A stretch of 5,194 nucleotides of DNA from an uncultured Pseudomonadota bacterium (GTDB taxonomy: Bacteria; Pseudomonadota; Gammaproteobacteria; Burkholderiales; Eutrophovitaceae), in assembly GCA_913057845.1 (NCBI GenBank), contig CAJXPC010000149.1, forward strand, positions 1-5,194, in the 5' to 3' direction. Shown here piece after piece: positions 1 to 5,194 of the stretch (position 1 is the stretch's first letter; each line of letters begins with the position of its first letter). The notes beneath the pieces were generated by a model. It did no database searches. It was not told the origin of the DNA and worked only from the letters and a program-made list of their open reading frames with translations. The position numbers and the translations under genes were made by a program.

Positions 1-49
1 ATCTACACCTCTCTATTCGTCGGCAGCGTCAGATGTGTATAAGAGACAG
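1..49. other. Illumina Nextera i5-side adapter (not genomic)
   Basis: The first 49 bases are library adapter. Positions 1-8 (ATCTACAC) are the end of the P5 arm and 9-16 (CTCTCTAT) match the index I recall as i5 502. Positions 17-30 (TCGTCGGCAGCGTC) are the Read 1 primer site, and 31-49 (AGATGTGTATAAGAGACAG) are the 19-base Tn5 mosaic end. Native DNA starts at 50. The mosaic end here belongs to the library reagent and is not evidence of a resident transposon. Confidence 0.99.
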
Positions 50-388
50 ATTGAATACTCGGCACCCCTCTTGTTCAAGGGTCTCAAGTAAATATGTAGT
101 GTAAATGTATTCCATGTCGAATGGCGGATCCTTCCGCATGAGGACGCCATCAATATTGGAGGAAAATAAATCTTGTGACGCGACGACCTTATACCAAGCG
201 TTGGGTATTTCAGTCAGCAGTAACTGTTGTGCTCTGACCGTGACTCTTCCCGCAGCACTTCGAATGCCACGTTGCGTCGTCACCCATATTTGATGTCCGC
301 GGCGCTGAGCTTCCCGCATCATTACGTAAGACGTATCTTTCTCAATTTTGAGTGTCTCTAATGGGTCAAGTACGAAAAGTAAATTCAC
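50..388 (-). CDS. gshB: Glutathione synthetase, N-terminal 113 residues (3' part missing)
   Basis: GshB joins gamma-glutamylcysteine and glycine using ATP, the second step of glutathione synthesis in the cytosol. The 113 native residues resemble the N-terminal domain of E. coli GshB: an opening strand followed by DP (residues 8-9), KDTS at 17-20, EAQRRG at 26-31, and the family signature MRKDPPFD at 84-91 followed by EYIYTTYLLE. The start is GTG (386-388); an in-frame TAG lies four codons upstream, and AGG lies about 8 bases before the start. Family members are about 315 residues, so roughly 200 residues, including the ATP-grasp catalytic part, lie outside the window. The open frame continues into the adapter and adds a false LSLIHI tail and stop (29-49), which should be discarded. 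It sits downstream of amtB on the same strand but beyond that gene's terminator, so it is probably transcribed separately. Confidence 0.93.
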
Positions 389-452
389 TGGATACCTAAG
401 GCTTTCATTTGAAATGATTATTTATTGAGTGTTGCCCTGATTATTGCCTTAG

Positions 453-461
453 ATTCTAACA
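453..461 (-). promoter_or_regulatory. Candidate extended -10 promoter of gshB
   Basis: The minus strand reads TGTTAGAAT, an extended -10 element (TGn followed by TAGAAT, 5 of 6 matches to TATAAT). No good -35 hexamer is seen at 16-18 bases spacing, which extended -10 promoters can tolerate. It lies between the amtB terminator and the GTG of gshB and would give a leader of about 58 bases. It is inferred from sequence and position only. Confidence 0.35.
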
Positions 462-494
462 GACCGTTGAAGACATATACTTTATGGTTTTCAT

Positions 495-520
495 AAAAAA
501 AGGGCGCCATCAAGGCGCCC
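495..520 (-). terminator. Rho-independent terminator of glnK-amtB
   Basis: On the minus strand a perfect 7-base-pair GC stem (GGGCGCC, loop TTGAT, GGCGCCC; positions 520-502) is followed directly by seven T residues (501-495). It begins 29 bases after the amtB stop codon. The U-tract is on the minus-strand side, so it should end transcription from glnK-amtB and separate that operon from gshB. Confidence 0.93.
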
Positions 521-549
521 AAAAAGGGGAGATGAAACTTTAAAAGTTT

Positions 550-1842
550 TTAATTGTGATAAGCGGCTTCCCCGTGTGAGGTTGCATCTAACCCCTCACG
601 CTCTGCGTCCTCTGTAGGCCGGATACCGATTACGGCGTCGATGATCTTAATAAGGATAAAGCTGGCAATACCACTCCAAAGGATCGTAATTACCACGCCT
701 TCGACTTGAATTGCTACCTGAGAGCCCATAGTGACGCCCTCTCCGTAGCCGACTCCGCCAAACTCTGGTGCGCACAAAATGCCTGCGCCAATAGCACCGA
801 TGATTCCTCCAATGCCGTGTACGCCGAAGACATCCAATGAATCGTCATAACCGAATGCGGATTTGATCTTGGTACAAGCGAAGAAACAAACGACACCGGT
901 GATGAGGCCTAAGACGATTGCGCCCATCGGCCCAACGAATGCACACGCCGGAGTGATGGCAACGAGACCAGCAACTGCGCCCGAAGCTCCGCCTAACATA
1001 GTCGGCTTGCCTCTGGTGATCCATTCAATGAATAGCCATCCCAGTACTGAGGCAGCTGCACATAATTGAGTGGTAAGGAGTACTAATCCAGCCGTACCGT
1101 CTGCAGCTAATTCACTACCAACGTTGAATCCAAACCAACCAACCCAGAGCAGCGCTGCTCCGACCATGGTGAATGGCAGATTGTGTGGAGGCATAGCTTC
1201 TTTGCCGTACCCCAAACGCTTGCCGAGCACCAGACAGATAACCAGGCCAGCAATAGCCGCGTTAATGTGAACTACAGTACCTCCAGCAAAGTCAAGTGCC
1301 CCTTTAGATCCGAGGTATCCACCGCCCCATACCATGTGGCAAATTGGGATGTAGCTCACGAAGAGCCAAAGTGCGGAAAACCAAAGAACGGCTGAGAACT
1401 TAATACGCTCTGCGAACGCACCAATAATCAGTGCGGGTGTAATGCAGGCAAATGTAAGTTGGAATGTCACAAACACGTACTCTGGAATGGTCCCGCTGAG
1501 TGTGTCAGGGGTGATCCCGGCTAAAAAGAGTTTGTCGAAGCCGCCGATAATGCTGTTAAACGGACCTTCCGTAAATGCTAGGCTGTAGCCTGCGATGGCC
1601 CATAAAATTGACATCAGAGCGACAATTGCAAAAACCTGCATCAAAACGGACAGCATGTTTTTAGTTCGAACGAGTCCTCCATAAAACAGAGCAAGGCCAG
1701 GTATTGACATCATAATAACCAGCACCGTTGCCACAATCATCCAGCTTGTGTCGCCAGCGCTGAGGGTATCTTCTGCAAAACTTGGTCCTGCGGCCGTTGT
1801 AAGCCCTAGAGTTGTAGCCCAAAACAATAGTTTCTTAAGCAT
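550..1842 (-). CDS. amtB: Ammonium transporter AmtB
   Basis: AmtB is a trimeric inner-membrane Amt/Rh channel for ammonium uptake under nitrogen limitation. The 430 residues begin with a signal peptide (charged MLKK, hydrophobic core, likely cleavage after SFA near residue 23), as in the E. coli precursor, followed by hydrophobic segments consistent with eleven membrane helices. The conserved pore residues are present: the twin histidines H192 (VVHINAA) and H342 (VFGVHGIGG), the aspartate in GALDFAGG (D184), the tryptophan in HMVWGGG, and the FACIT and GWFGFN segments that carry the phenylalanine gate. The C-terminal tail (EREGLDATSHGEAAYHN) is the cytoplasmic region that helps contact GlnK. 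The ATG lies 21 bases after glnK and is preceded by AAAGGA at about 8 bases. Length and motifs are complete, so the gene looks functional. It is probably co-transcribed with glnK from the sigma-54 promoter at 2297-2312. Confidence 0.98.
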   Translation of the reverse strand: MLKKLLFWATTLGLTTAAGPSFAEDTLSAGDTSWMIVATVLVIMMSIPGLALFYGGLVRTKNMLSVLMQVFAIVALMSILWAIAGYSLAFTEGPFNSIIGGFDKLFLAGITPDTLSGTIPEYVFVTFQLTFACITPALIIGAFAERIKFSAVLWFSALWLFVSYIPICHMVWGGGYLGSKGALDFAGGTVVHINAAIAGLVICLVLGKRLGYGKEAMPPHNLPFTMVGAALLWVGWFGFNVGSELAADGTAGLVLLTTQLCAAASVLGWLFIEWITRGKPTMLGGASGAVAGLVAITPACAFVGPMGAIVLGLITGVVCFFACTKIKSAFGYDDSLDVFGVHGIGGIIGAIGAGILCAPEFGGVGYGEGVTMGSQVAIQVEGVVITILWSGIASFILIKIIDAVIGIRPTEDAEREGLDATSHGEAAYHN

Positions 1843-1863
1843 TGTGCGTTTCCTTTCTTAGGC

Positions 1864-2262
<399 letters not shown>

Positions 2263-2296
2263 TTACCGTCGGAAGGCAGCCCTTACACATTGATTA

Positions 2297-2312
2297 AGCA
2301 TTTTTCGTGCCA
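2297..2312 (-). promoter_or_regulatory. Sigma-54 (-24/-12) promoter of glnK-amtB
   Basis: The minus strand reads TGGCACGAAAAATGCT. Against the RpoN consensus TGGCACRNNNNTTGCW, every specified base matches except one (A for the first T of TTGC), and the invariant GG and GC are correctly spaced. Transcription would start near 2286, giving a leader of about 83 bases before glnK. RpoN-dependent transcription requires an activator, and NtrC-like sites lie upstream. Confidence 0.88.
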
Positions 2313-2319
2313 ACTTACA

Positions 2320-2332
2320 TATGATATTGATA
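2320..2332 (-). promoter_or_regulatory. Candidate IHF binding site
   Basis: The minus strand reads TATCAATATCATA, matching the IHF consensus WATCAANNNNTTR at all but one specified base. It lies between the -24 element and the NtrC-like sites, inside AT-rich DNA, which is where IHF bends DNA at many sigma-54 promoters. The consensus is loose and AT-rich sequence produces chance matches, so this is suggestive only. Confidence 0.35.
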
Positions 2333-2375
2333 GATATGAATTTTTTAAATCTGTAGCTATGAAGACGCAGGTAAA

Positions 2376-2392
2376 TGCACCAATATAGTGCA
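2376..2392 (-). promoter_or_regulatory. NtrC binding site (strong, promoter-proximal)
   Basis: The minus strand reads TGCACTATATTGGTGCA, a 17-base imperfect palindrome with TGCAC and GTGCA arms. It fits the NtrC enhancer consensus and, as far as I remember, equals one of the E. coli glnA enhancer sites. Its centre is about 98 bases upstream of the predicted glnK start point, a typical enhancer distance. Confidence 0.85.
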
Positions 2393-2405
2393 TATTTTTA
2401 CCATG

Positions 2406-2422
2406 CGGACAGTTGTGGTGCG
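2406..2422. promoter_or_regulatory. Second, weaker NtrC-like site
   Basis: The plus strand reads CGGACAGTTGTGGTGCG. One half (TGGTGC) matches the NtrC consensus well and the other (CGGAC for TGCAC) only partly. Its centre is 30 bases from the strong site, about three helical turns, so two NtrC dimers would sit on the same face of the DNA. Paired sites of unequal strength are usual in NtrC enhancers. Confidence 0.55.
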
Positions 2423-2540
2423 CTGTCTCAGTAGATGTTAGAGGGGTGCCGTTGAGGTGGGACTAAACGGGATATTTAAAGACGTATGACGGCGTAGGAT
2501 TTACAATTGGCTTCATCAAGTAACTGATTAAAGCTAAGTT

Positions 2541-2545
2541 GAGGG
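2541..2545 (+). promoter_or_regulatory. Ribosome binding site that sets the ubiK start
   Basis: GAGGG lies 8 bases before the ATG at 2554. A TTG at 2539 in the same frame would give five extra residues, but it overlaps this ribosome site and has no good site of its own. The ATG start is therefore preferred. Confidence 0.7.
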
Positions 2546-2553
2546 TTATCCAG

Positions 2554-2790
2554 ATGGTAGACAAGAAAGTGTTAGATGAATTAATGAATAAAATCAATAA
2601 TTTAGTGAAAAATAGTCCAATTCAAGATGTGCAAAGAAATGTGCGTGCGGTCTTGTCCGGGTGGTTCGCAAGTCACAACTTAGTTACAAGGGAAGAGTTC
2701 GACGCTCAAGTCGAGGTTTTAAGGCGAACACAAGATACGCTGCGCAACTTGGAGCAGGAGATTGAGGCATTGCGCAAGTCAGATGGTTAA
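2554..2790 (+). CDS. ubiK: Ubiquinone biosynthesis accessory factor UbiK (BMFP/YqiC family)
   Basis: UbiK is a small coiled-coil protein that supports aerobic ubiquinone synthesis, working with UbiJ and the Ubi complex. This 78-residue protein has an amphipathic N-terminal part (MVDKKVLDELMNKINNLV) and a charged C-terminal helix. The best evidence is the segment LVTREEFDAQVEVLRRTQ near residues 43-60, which closely follows the E. coli UbiK segment LVSREEFDVQTQVLLRTR, and the coiled-coil LRNLEQEIEALRK after it. E. coli UbiK is about 96 residues, with an extra proline-containing tail that is absent here. Family members were long annotated only as membrane fusogenic or hypothetical. It is transcribed away from glnK and probably alone; no clear terminator follows before the convergent oxidoreductase gene. 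A promoter could not be assigned firmly. Confidence 0.9.
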   Translation: MVDKKVLDELMNKINNLVKNSPIQDVQRNVRAVLSGWFASHNLVTREEFDAQVEVLRRTQDTLRNLEQEIEALRKSDG

Positions 2791-2873
2791 TCATTTTTAG
2801 CTTAAAAGAAGTCCGCCACGCAATTTTTGGCACATTGTAAATGATCGCAATAGAGACTTTTTAACGGGACTCT

Positions 2874-3953
2874 TCAGTCAGCAAAAAACTCTGGCCATCT
2901 TCCTCTAACATAAACTTGAAACTTATCAGATAGGCCTTGTGCCGCTAAGTAACTACTTGGCACAGGCATTTCGACTGGTTTGAAATTGCGGTCGTTAACG
3001 TATTTGTTGGGAAAGTCGCACTCGAGCATCGCTGCTCGACCCAGCATGACCCAATCAACTCCGGCGTTCATTGCTGCCTCTGCATCCTGTGGCGTTCGAA
3101 TTTTTCCCGCAACTCCGAGTTGAACATTTTTTCGCTCTAGGTCCGTAAAAAGACTCAGCAGTGATTGTCCTGCGAATTGCTCGTCTTCAGCGACCTTAAA
3201 AACGTCCCAAAGTGACATGTCTAAGAAATCAATCACGTCATCATTCATTAATTTTCGAGCGGTTTCAACTGAGTCCGCCGTTCGCATGCCAAACTTTTCC
3301 GCGCTAAGCCTTACTCCTAGTATGAATTCGCGGTGACACGCGCTTTTAATGCCGTCAATGATTTCAGATAGAATCCTCCCGCGATTTTCAAAAGAGCCAC
3401 CATATTCGTCTTCGCGTTGGTTAATTTCAGCACTTAAGAAGTTGCATAAAATATAACTGTGTGCACCGTGCAGTTCTACACCATCAAAACCAGCTTTTTC
3501 GGCTCGTTTAGCACCCGTTATAAAGTCTTCAATAAGTTTTTTTACCTCTGAGTTTGTGAGCCCACGAGCTCCGCTCTCTGCGTGATCGAAAGCGGTTACC
3601 GGTGTGTCTCCAACAATCTCCTTCGTTGTGCGCAATCCAGCATGATGCAGTTGCACGATAGCGACGCTATCTGCTTGTTTAATCCCATCAGCAAGACGAG
3701 TGAGTCCTTCAATGTGACTGTCTGACCATATGCCAAGTTGTCCCGGGAACCCTTTCCCAATTTCTTGAACATGGGATGCGCAGGTCATGGTCATACCAAA
3801 ACCGCCTTGAGCTCGCATGGTGAGCCATTTATATTCGTCTTCGCTTAGCGTTCCATCTTCAAGACTTTGTTGATTTGTCAGTGGGGCAAGAAAAAAACGA
3901 TTTTTAATTTTAGGTCCATGTTTGAATTGAATAGAGTCAATAGGAGAGGCCAT
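2874..3953 (-). CDS. Old Yellow Enzyme family NAD(P)H:flavin oxidoreductase
   Basis: This is a complete 359-residue FMN-dependent ene-reductase-type protein, a single TIM barrel with no C-terminal FeS or FAD domains of the dienoyl-CoA reductase type, which is about twice as long. Visible family motifs are the first strand NRFFLAPLTN (18-27); QLHHAG (101-106) with the FMN-contacting glutamine; the substrate-anion pair in HGAHSY (H162, H165, with Y167 as likely proton donor); EYGGSFENRGR (183-193); GVRLS with R215; and the phosphate-binding end VAGKI (281-285) and LGRA (304-307). T26 occupies the flavin-tuning position, where classical OYE has Thr and the YqjM group has Cys. The physiological substrate, probably an activated alkene, cannot be named. 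The start ATG has only a weak ribosome site (GGA, 8 bases away), but residue 1 fits the family N-terminus. It is divergent from an acyl-CoA dehydrogenase, suggesting but not proving a shared catabolic role. Confidence 0.92.
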   Translation of the reverse strand: MASPIDSIQFKHGPKIKNRFFLAPLTNQQSLEDGTLSEDEYKWLTMRAQGGFGMTMTCASHVQEIGKGFPGQLGIWSDSHIEGLTRLADGIKQADSVAIVQLHHAGLRTTKEIVGDTPVTAFDHAESGARGLTNSEVKKLIEDFITGAKRAEKAGFDGVELHGAHSYILCNFLSAEINQREDEYGGSFENRGRILSEIIDGIKSACHREFILGVRLSAEKFGMRTADSVETARKLMNDDVIDFLDMSLWDVFKVAEDEQFAGQSLLSLFTDLERKNVQLGVAGKIRTPQDAEAAMNAGVDWVMLGRAAMLECDFPNKYVNDRNFKPVEMPVPSSYLAAQGLSDKFQVYVRGRWPEFFAD

Positions 3954-4020
3954 GAGTGAATTCCATTTGGTTTTTTTATTAGTAATTGTGTGCGAAGGAA
4001 GTAAATGTTGTTATGCAACC

Positions 4021-4026
4021 ATAATA
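4021..4026 (-). promoter_or_regulatory. Candidate -10 element for the flavin oxidoreductase gene
   Basis: The minus strand reads TATTAT (5 of 6 to TATAAT), about 68 bases upstream of the ATG at 3953. At a 17-base spacer the -35 position falls inside the heptamer repeat (4037-4074) and does not resemble TTGACA. The promoter would therefore be weak or activator-dependent. Position-based inference only. Confidence 0.25.
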
Positions 4027-4036
4027 GCGCAGTTTT

Positions 4037-4074
4037 CTTAGTGCTTAGTGCTTAGTGCTTAGTGCTTAGTGCTT
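4037..4074. repeat. Perfect 7-base tandem repeat (5.4 copies of CTTAGTG)
   Basis: Five complete CTTAGTG units (4037-4071) are followed by CTT (4072-4074), with no mismatch over 38 bases. On the minus strand the unit is CACTAAG. The array lies in the gap between two divergent genes, 83 bases upstream of the oxidoreductase start and 95 bases upstream of the dehydrogenase start. Three units span 21 bases, about two helical turns. Perfect short arrays like this are prone to slippage and copy-number change, so the copy number shown may vary between cells or through sequencing or assembly error. Confidence 0.97.
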
Positions 4075-4155
4075 GCCCCGTTTCGTGGCGAACAACTTAT
4101 GCTAATGTTATCTTAAGCAGAACGTATTCTTCGGGATCAGCTACAAATCAATTAC

Positions 4156-4160
4156 AAGGA
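4156..4160 (+). promoter_or_regulatory. Ribosome binding site that sets the acyl-CoA dehydrogenase start
   Basis: AAGGA lies 9 bases before the ATG at 4170. An in-frame GTG at 4164 is only 3 bases from this site, which is too close, so the ATG is the better start. Confidence 0.75.
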
Positions 4161-4169
4161 AAAGTGCAT

Positions 4170-5147
4170 ATGAAGCGGTATGGTGAATTTTTGACGGCGC
4201 AAGAAGACCTAATGTTTGTGGAAGCAGTAAGAAAATATATAGACAAAGAGGTTATGCCTGTTCGTTCCGCCTTAGATGAAGACTATTCGGTTTTTGAAAA
4301 AGTCAATCGAGGTTTGGTTGAGCTCGGGATTCAACGTCGTGGTTTCGCTGAACGATATGGTGGGTTGGGCATTCGATCTGCGGTTACTGTGTGCGCCATC
4401 ACCGAAGAGATTTCAAGAGGTGACGCTGGGTTGTCGTTACATAGTTTGCTGACGCCGTGGTCTCTAGCTGCGGCTATGGGCGCGCGAAACGAATTCCTCA
4501 TGGATAAATTTATTCCTATGTTTGCTACCGATACTCCCCGCGTCGGTTGCATGGCCATCACGGAACCTGCTGGAGGTTGCAACGTTGAGGATGTCGCTGA
4601 ACGGGCAAGGACTATTCGCACGCGAGCTCGCCGCGACGGTGATGAATGGGTGATCAAGGGTGAAAAAATTTGGCCAAGTGCCGCTGGTGTGGCTGACTTG
4701 TACTGCGTGGTTTGTACCACTGAAGAGGATAATGATGAAGATAGTTTGGCGCTTATATATGTACCTAAAGATACTCCTGGGCTGAGCTTTGGTAAGCCCG
4801 AGCCTAAGATGGGTATGCGTGTGACCGACGTTAATGCGGCTATTTATTTTGATGATGTTCGAGTGCCAATTCAGTATCGAGCCGGCGGTCCTGGGGTTGA
4901 TTGGCAATTGTTCCGCGGAAATATCGCTTGGGGGAGGCTCACGAGTGCCCCGATGAGTTTGGGATGCGCTCAAGCAGTATTAGAGGAGGTCATTGAGTAT
5001 ACTGCAACCCGTTCTTACGGAGGTAAGCCGGTTCGTAACCATTCACTTCAAGGGGCAATGATAGCTGATATGGCTATCGGGATTGAGAGTGCCCGAGCCT
5101 ATTACATGAGTGTTGCTAAGATGTTTGATAATCGAAAGGCTTATGGC
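4170..5147 (+). CDS. Acyl-CoA dehydrogenase family protein, C-terminus missing
   Basis: Acyl-CoA dehydrogenases are FAD enzymes that introduce an alpha-beta double bond into acyl-CoA thioesters and pass electrons to ETF. The 326 native residues show the family order: an N-terminal helical domain with RYGGLGI (62-68) and EEISRGDAG (79-87); the FAD and substrate motif MAITEPAGGCNVEDV (128-142); VIKGEKIWPS (161-170) in the beta domain; KMGMRVTD (213-220) and YFDDVRVP (226-233); then the C-terminal helical domain with TRSYGGKPVRNHSLQ (280-294) and ADM (299-301). G255 replaces the helix-G glutamate used as catalytic base in isovaleryl-CoA dehydrogenase, so the base is probably the C-terminal glutamate used by most members, which lies beyond the cut. 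Usual length is 380-400 residues, so about 60 are missing. The open frame runs into adapter, producing a false LSLIHISEPTRPLYI end. Substrate chain length or type cannot be assigned. Confidence 0.93.
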
Positions 5148-5194
5148 CTGTCTCTTATACACATCTCCGAGCCCACGAGACCTCTCTACATCTC
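5148..5194. other. Illumina Nextera i7-side adapter (not genomic)
   Basis: Positions 5148-5166 (CTGTCTCTTATACACATCT) are the reverse complement of the Tn5 mosaic end and 5167-5181 (CCGAGCCCACGAGAC) are the Read 2 primer site. Positions 5182-5189 (CTCTCTAC) match the index I recall as i7 707, and 5190-5194 (ATCTC) begin the P7 arm. Native DNA ends at 5147, though the base at the junction could belong to either side. Confidence 0.99.

Noticed and set aside
31..49. Tn5-like mosaic ends at both edges suggesting a transposon
   Set aside because: They are joined to Illumina primer sites and index sequences, and no transposase is present between them.
105..293. Plus-strand open frame opposite gshB, and similar plus-strand frames opposite amtB (863-1395)
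   Set aside because: They lie within strongly recognisable genes on the other strand and have no credible protein features.
2834..2855. A TGGCAC on the plus strand in the ubiK-oxidoreductase gap, resembling a sigma-54 -24 element
   Set aside because: No GC is found at the required -12 spacing, and the only gene downstream in that direction is antisense to it.
2791..2873. Possible terminator between the convergent ubiK and oxidoreductase genes
   Set aside because: Only short, mismatched inverted repeats with long loops (AGAG and CTCT arms near 2852-2873) were found, and no stem with a U-tract.
4007..4018. Short inverted repeat GTTG..CAAC in the divergent gap as a regulator operator
   Set aside because: The arms are only 4 bases, which is expected by chance in AT-rich intergenic DNA.
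4062..4169. Possible upstream extension of the acyl-CoA dehydrogenase, open in frame from a GTG at 4062 within the repeat
   Set aside because: The frame is open back to a TAG at 4053, but no ribosome site precedes 4062, while the ATG at 4170 has a good AAGGA and a family-like N-terminus. Translational phase variation through the repeat is therefore unlikely.
4331..4973. Two long minus-strand open frames opposite the acyl-CoA dehydrogenase
   Set aside because: They are antisense to a clear family protein, resemble no protein I know, and have low-complexity Ser/Arg/Thr-rich content typical of shadow frames.

Overview
The window is a 5,098-base genomic insert (50-5147) flanked on both sides by untrimmed Illumina Nextera adapter, with the i5 arm at 1-49 and the i7 arm at 5148-5194. 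Both outermost genes are cut by these adapters, so their apparent protein ends are artificial. The gene content points to a free-living aerobic gammaproteobacterium of moderate GC: GshB, GlnK, AmtB and UbiK all resemble their enteric or pseudomonad counterparts, and the nitrogen control region carries sigma-54 and NtrC-type signals. A genus cannot be assigned from this sequence.

Left half, minus strand: glnK (1864-2202) and amtB (550-1842) form a tight nitrogen-responsive operon closed by a strong intrinsic terminator (495-520). Beyond the terminator, on the same strand, is the 5' part of gshB (50-388), glutathione synthetase, probably with its own promoter. Upstream of glnK the 351-base gap (2203-2553) holds a near-consensus -24/-12 promoter, a candidate IHF site and two NtrC-like sites whose centres are 30 bases apart. 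This is the standard arrangement of an NtrC-activated enhancer and promoter. The expected logic is that nitrogen limitation activates NtrC, which drives glnK-amtB. AmtB then imports ammonium and GlnK gates it through its uridylylatable T-loop.

Middle, plus strand: a small divergent gene (2554-2790) encodes UbiK, the coiled-coil accessory factor of aerobic ubiquinone synthesis.

Right half: an Old Yellow Enzyme-type flavin oxidoreductase (2874-3953, minus) is divergent from a truncated acyl-CoA dehydrogenase (4170-5147, plus). Their shared 216-base gap contains a perfect tandem array of a 7-base unit (4037-4074, 5.4 copies), placed where it could affect one or both promoters. This repeat is the most unusual native feature in the window.

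I found no tRNA, rRNA, CRISPR array, insertion sequence or phage gene. I also found no convincing undescribed multi-gene system; most of the window is well-known housekeeping and nitrogen-control biology.
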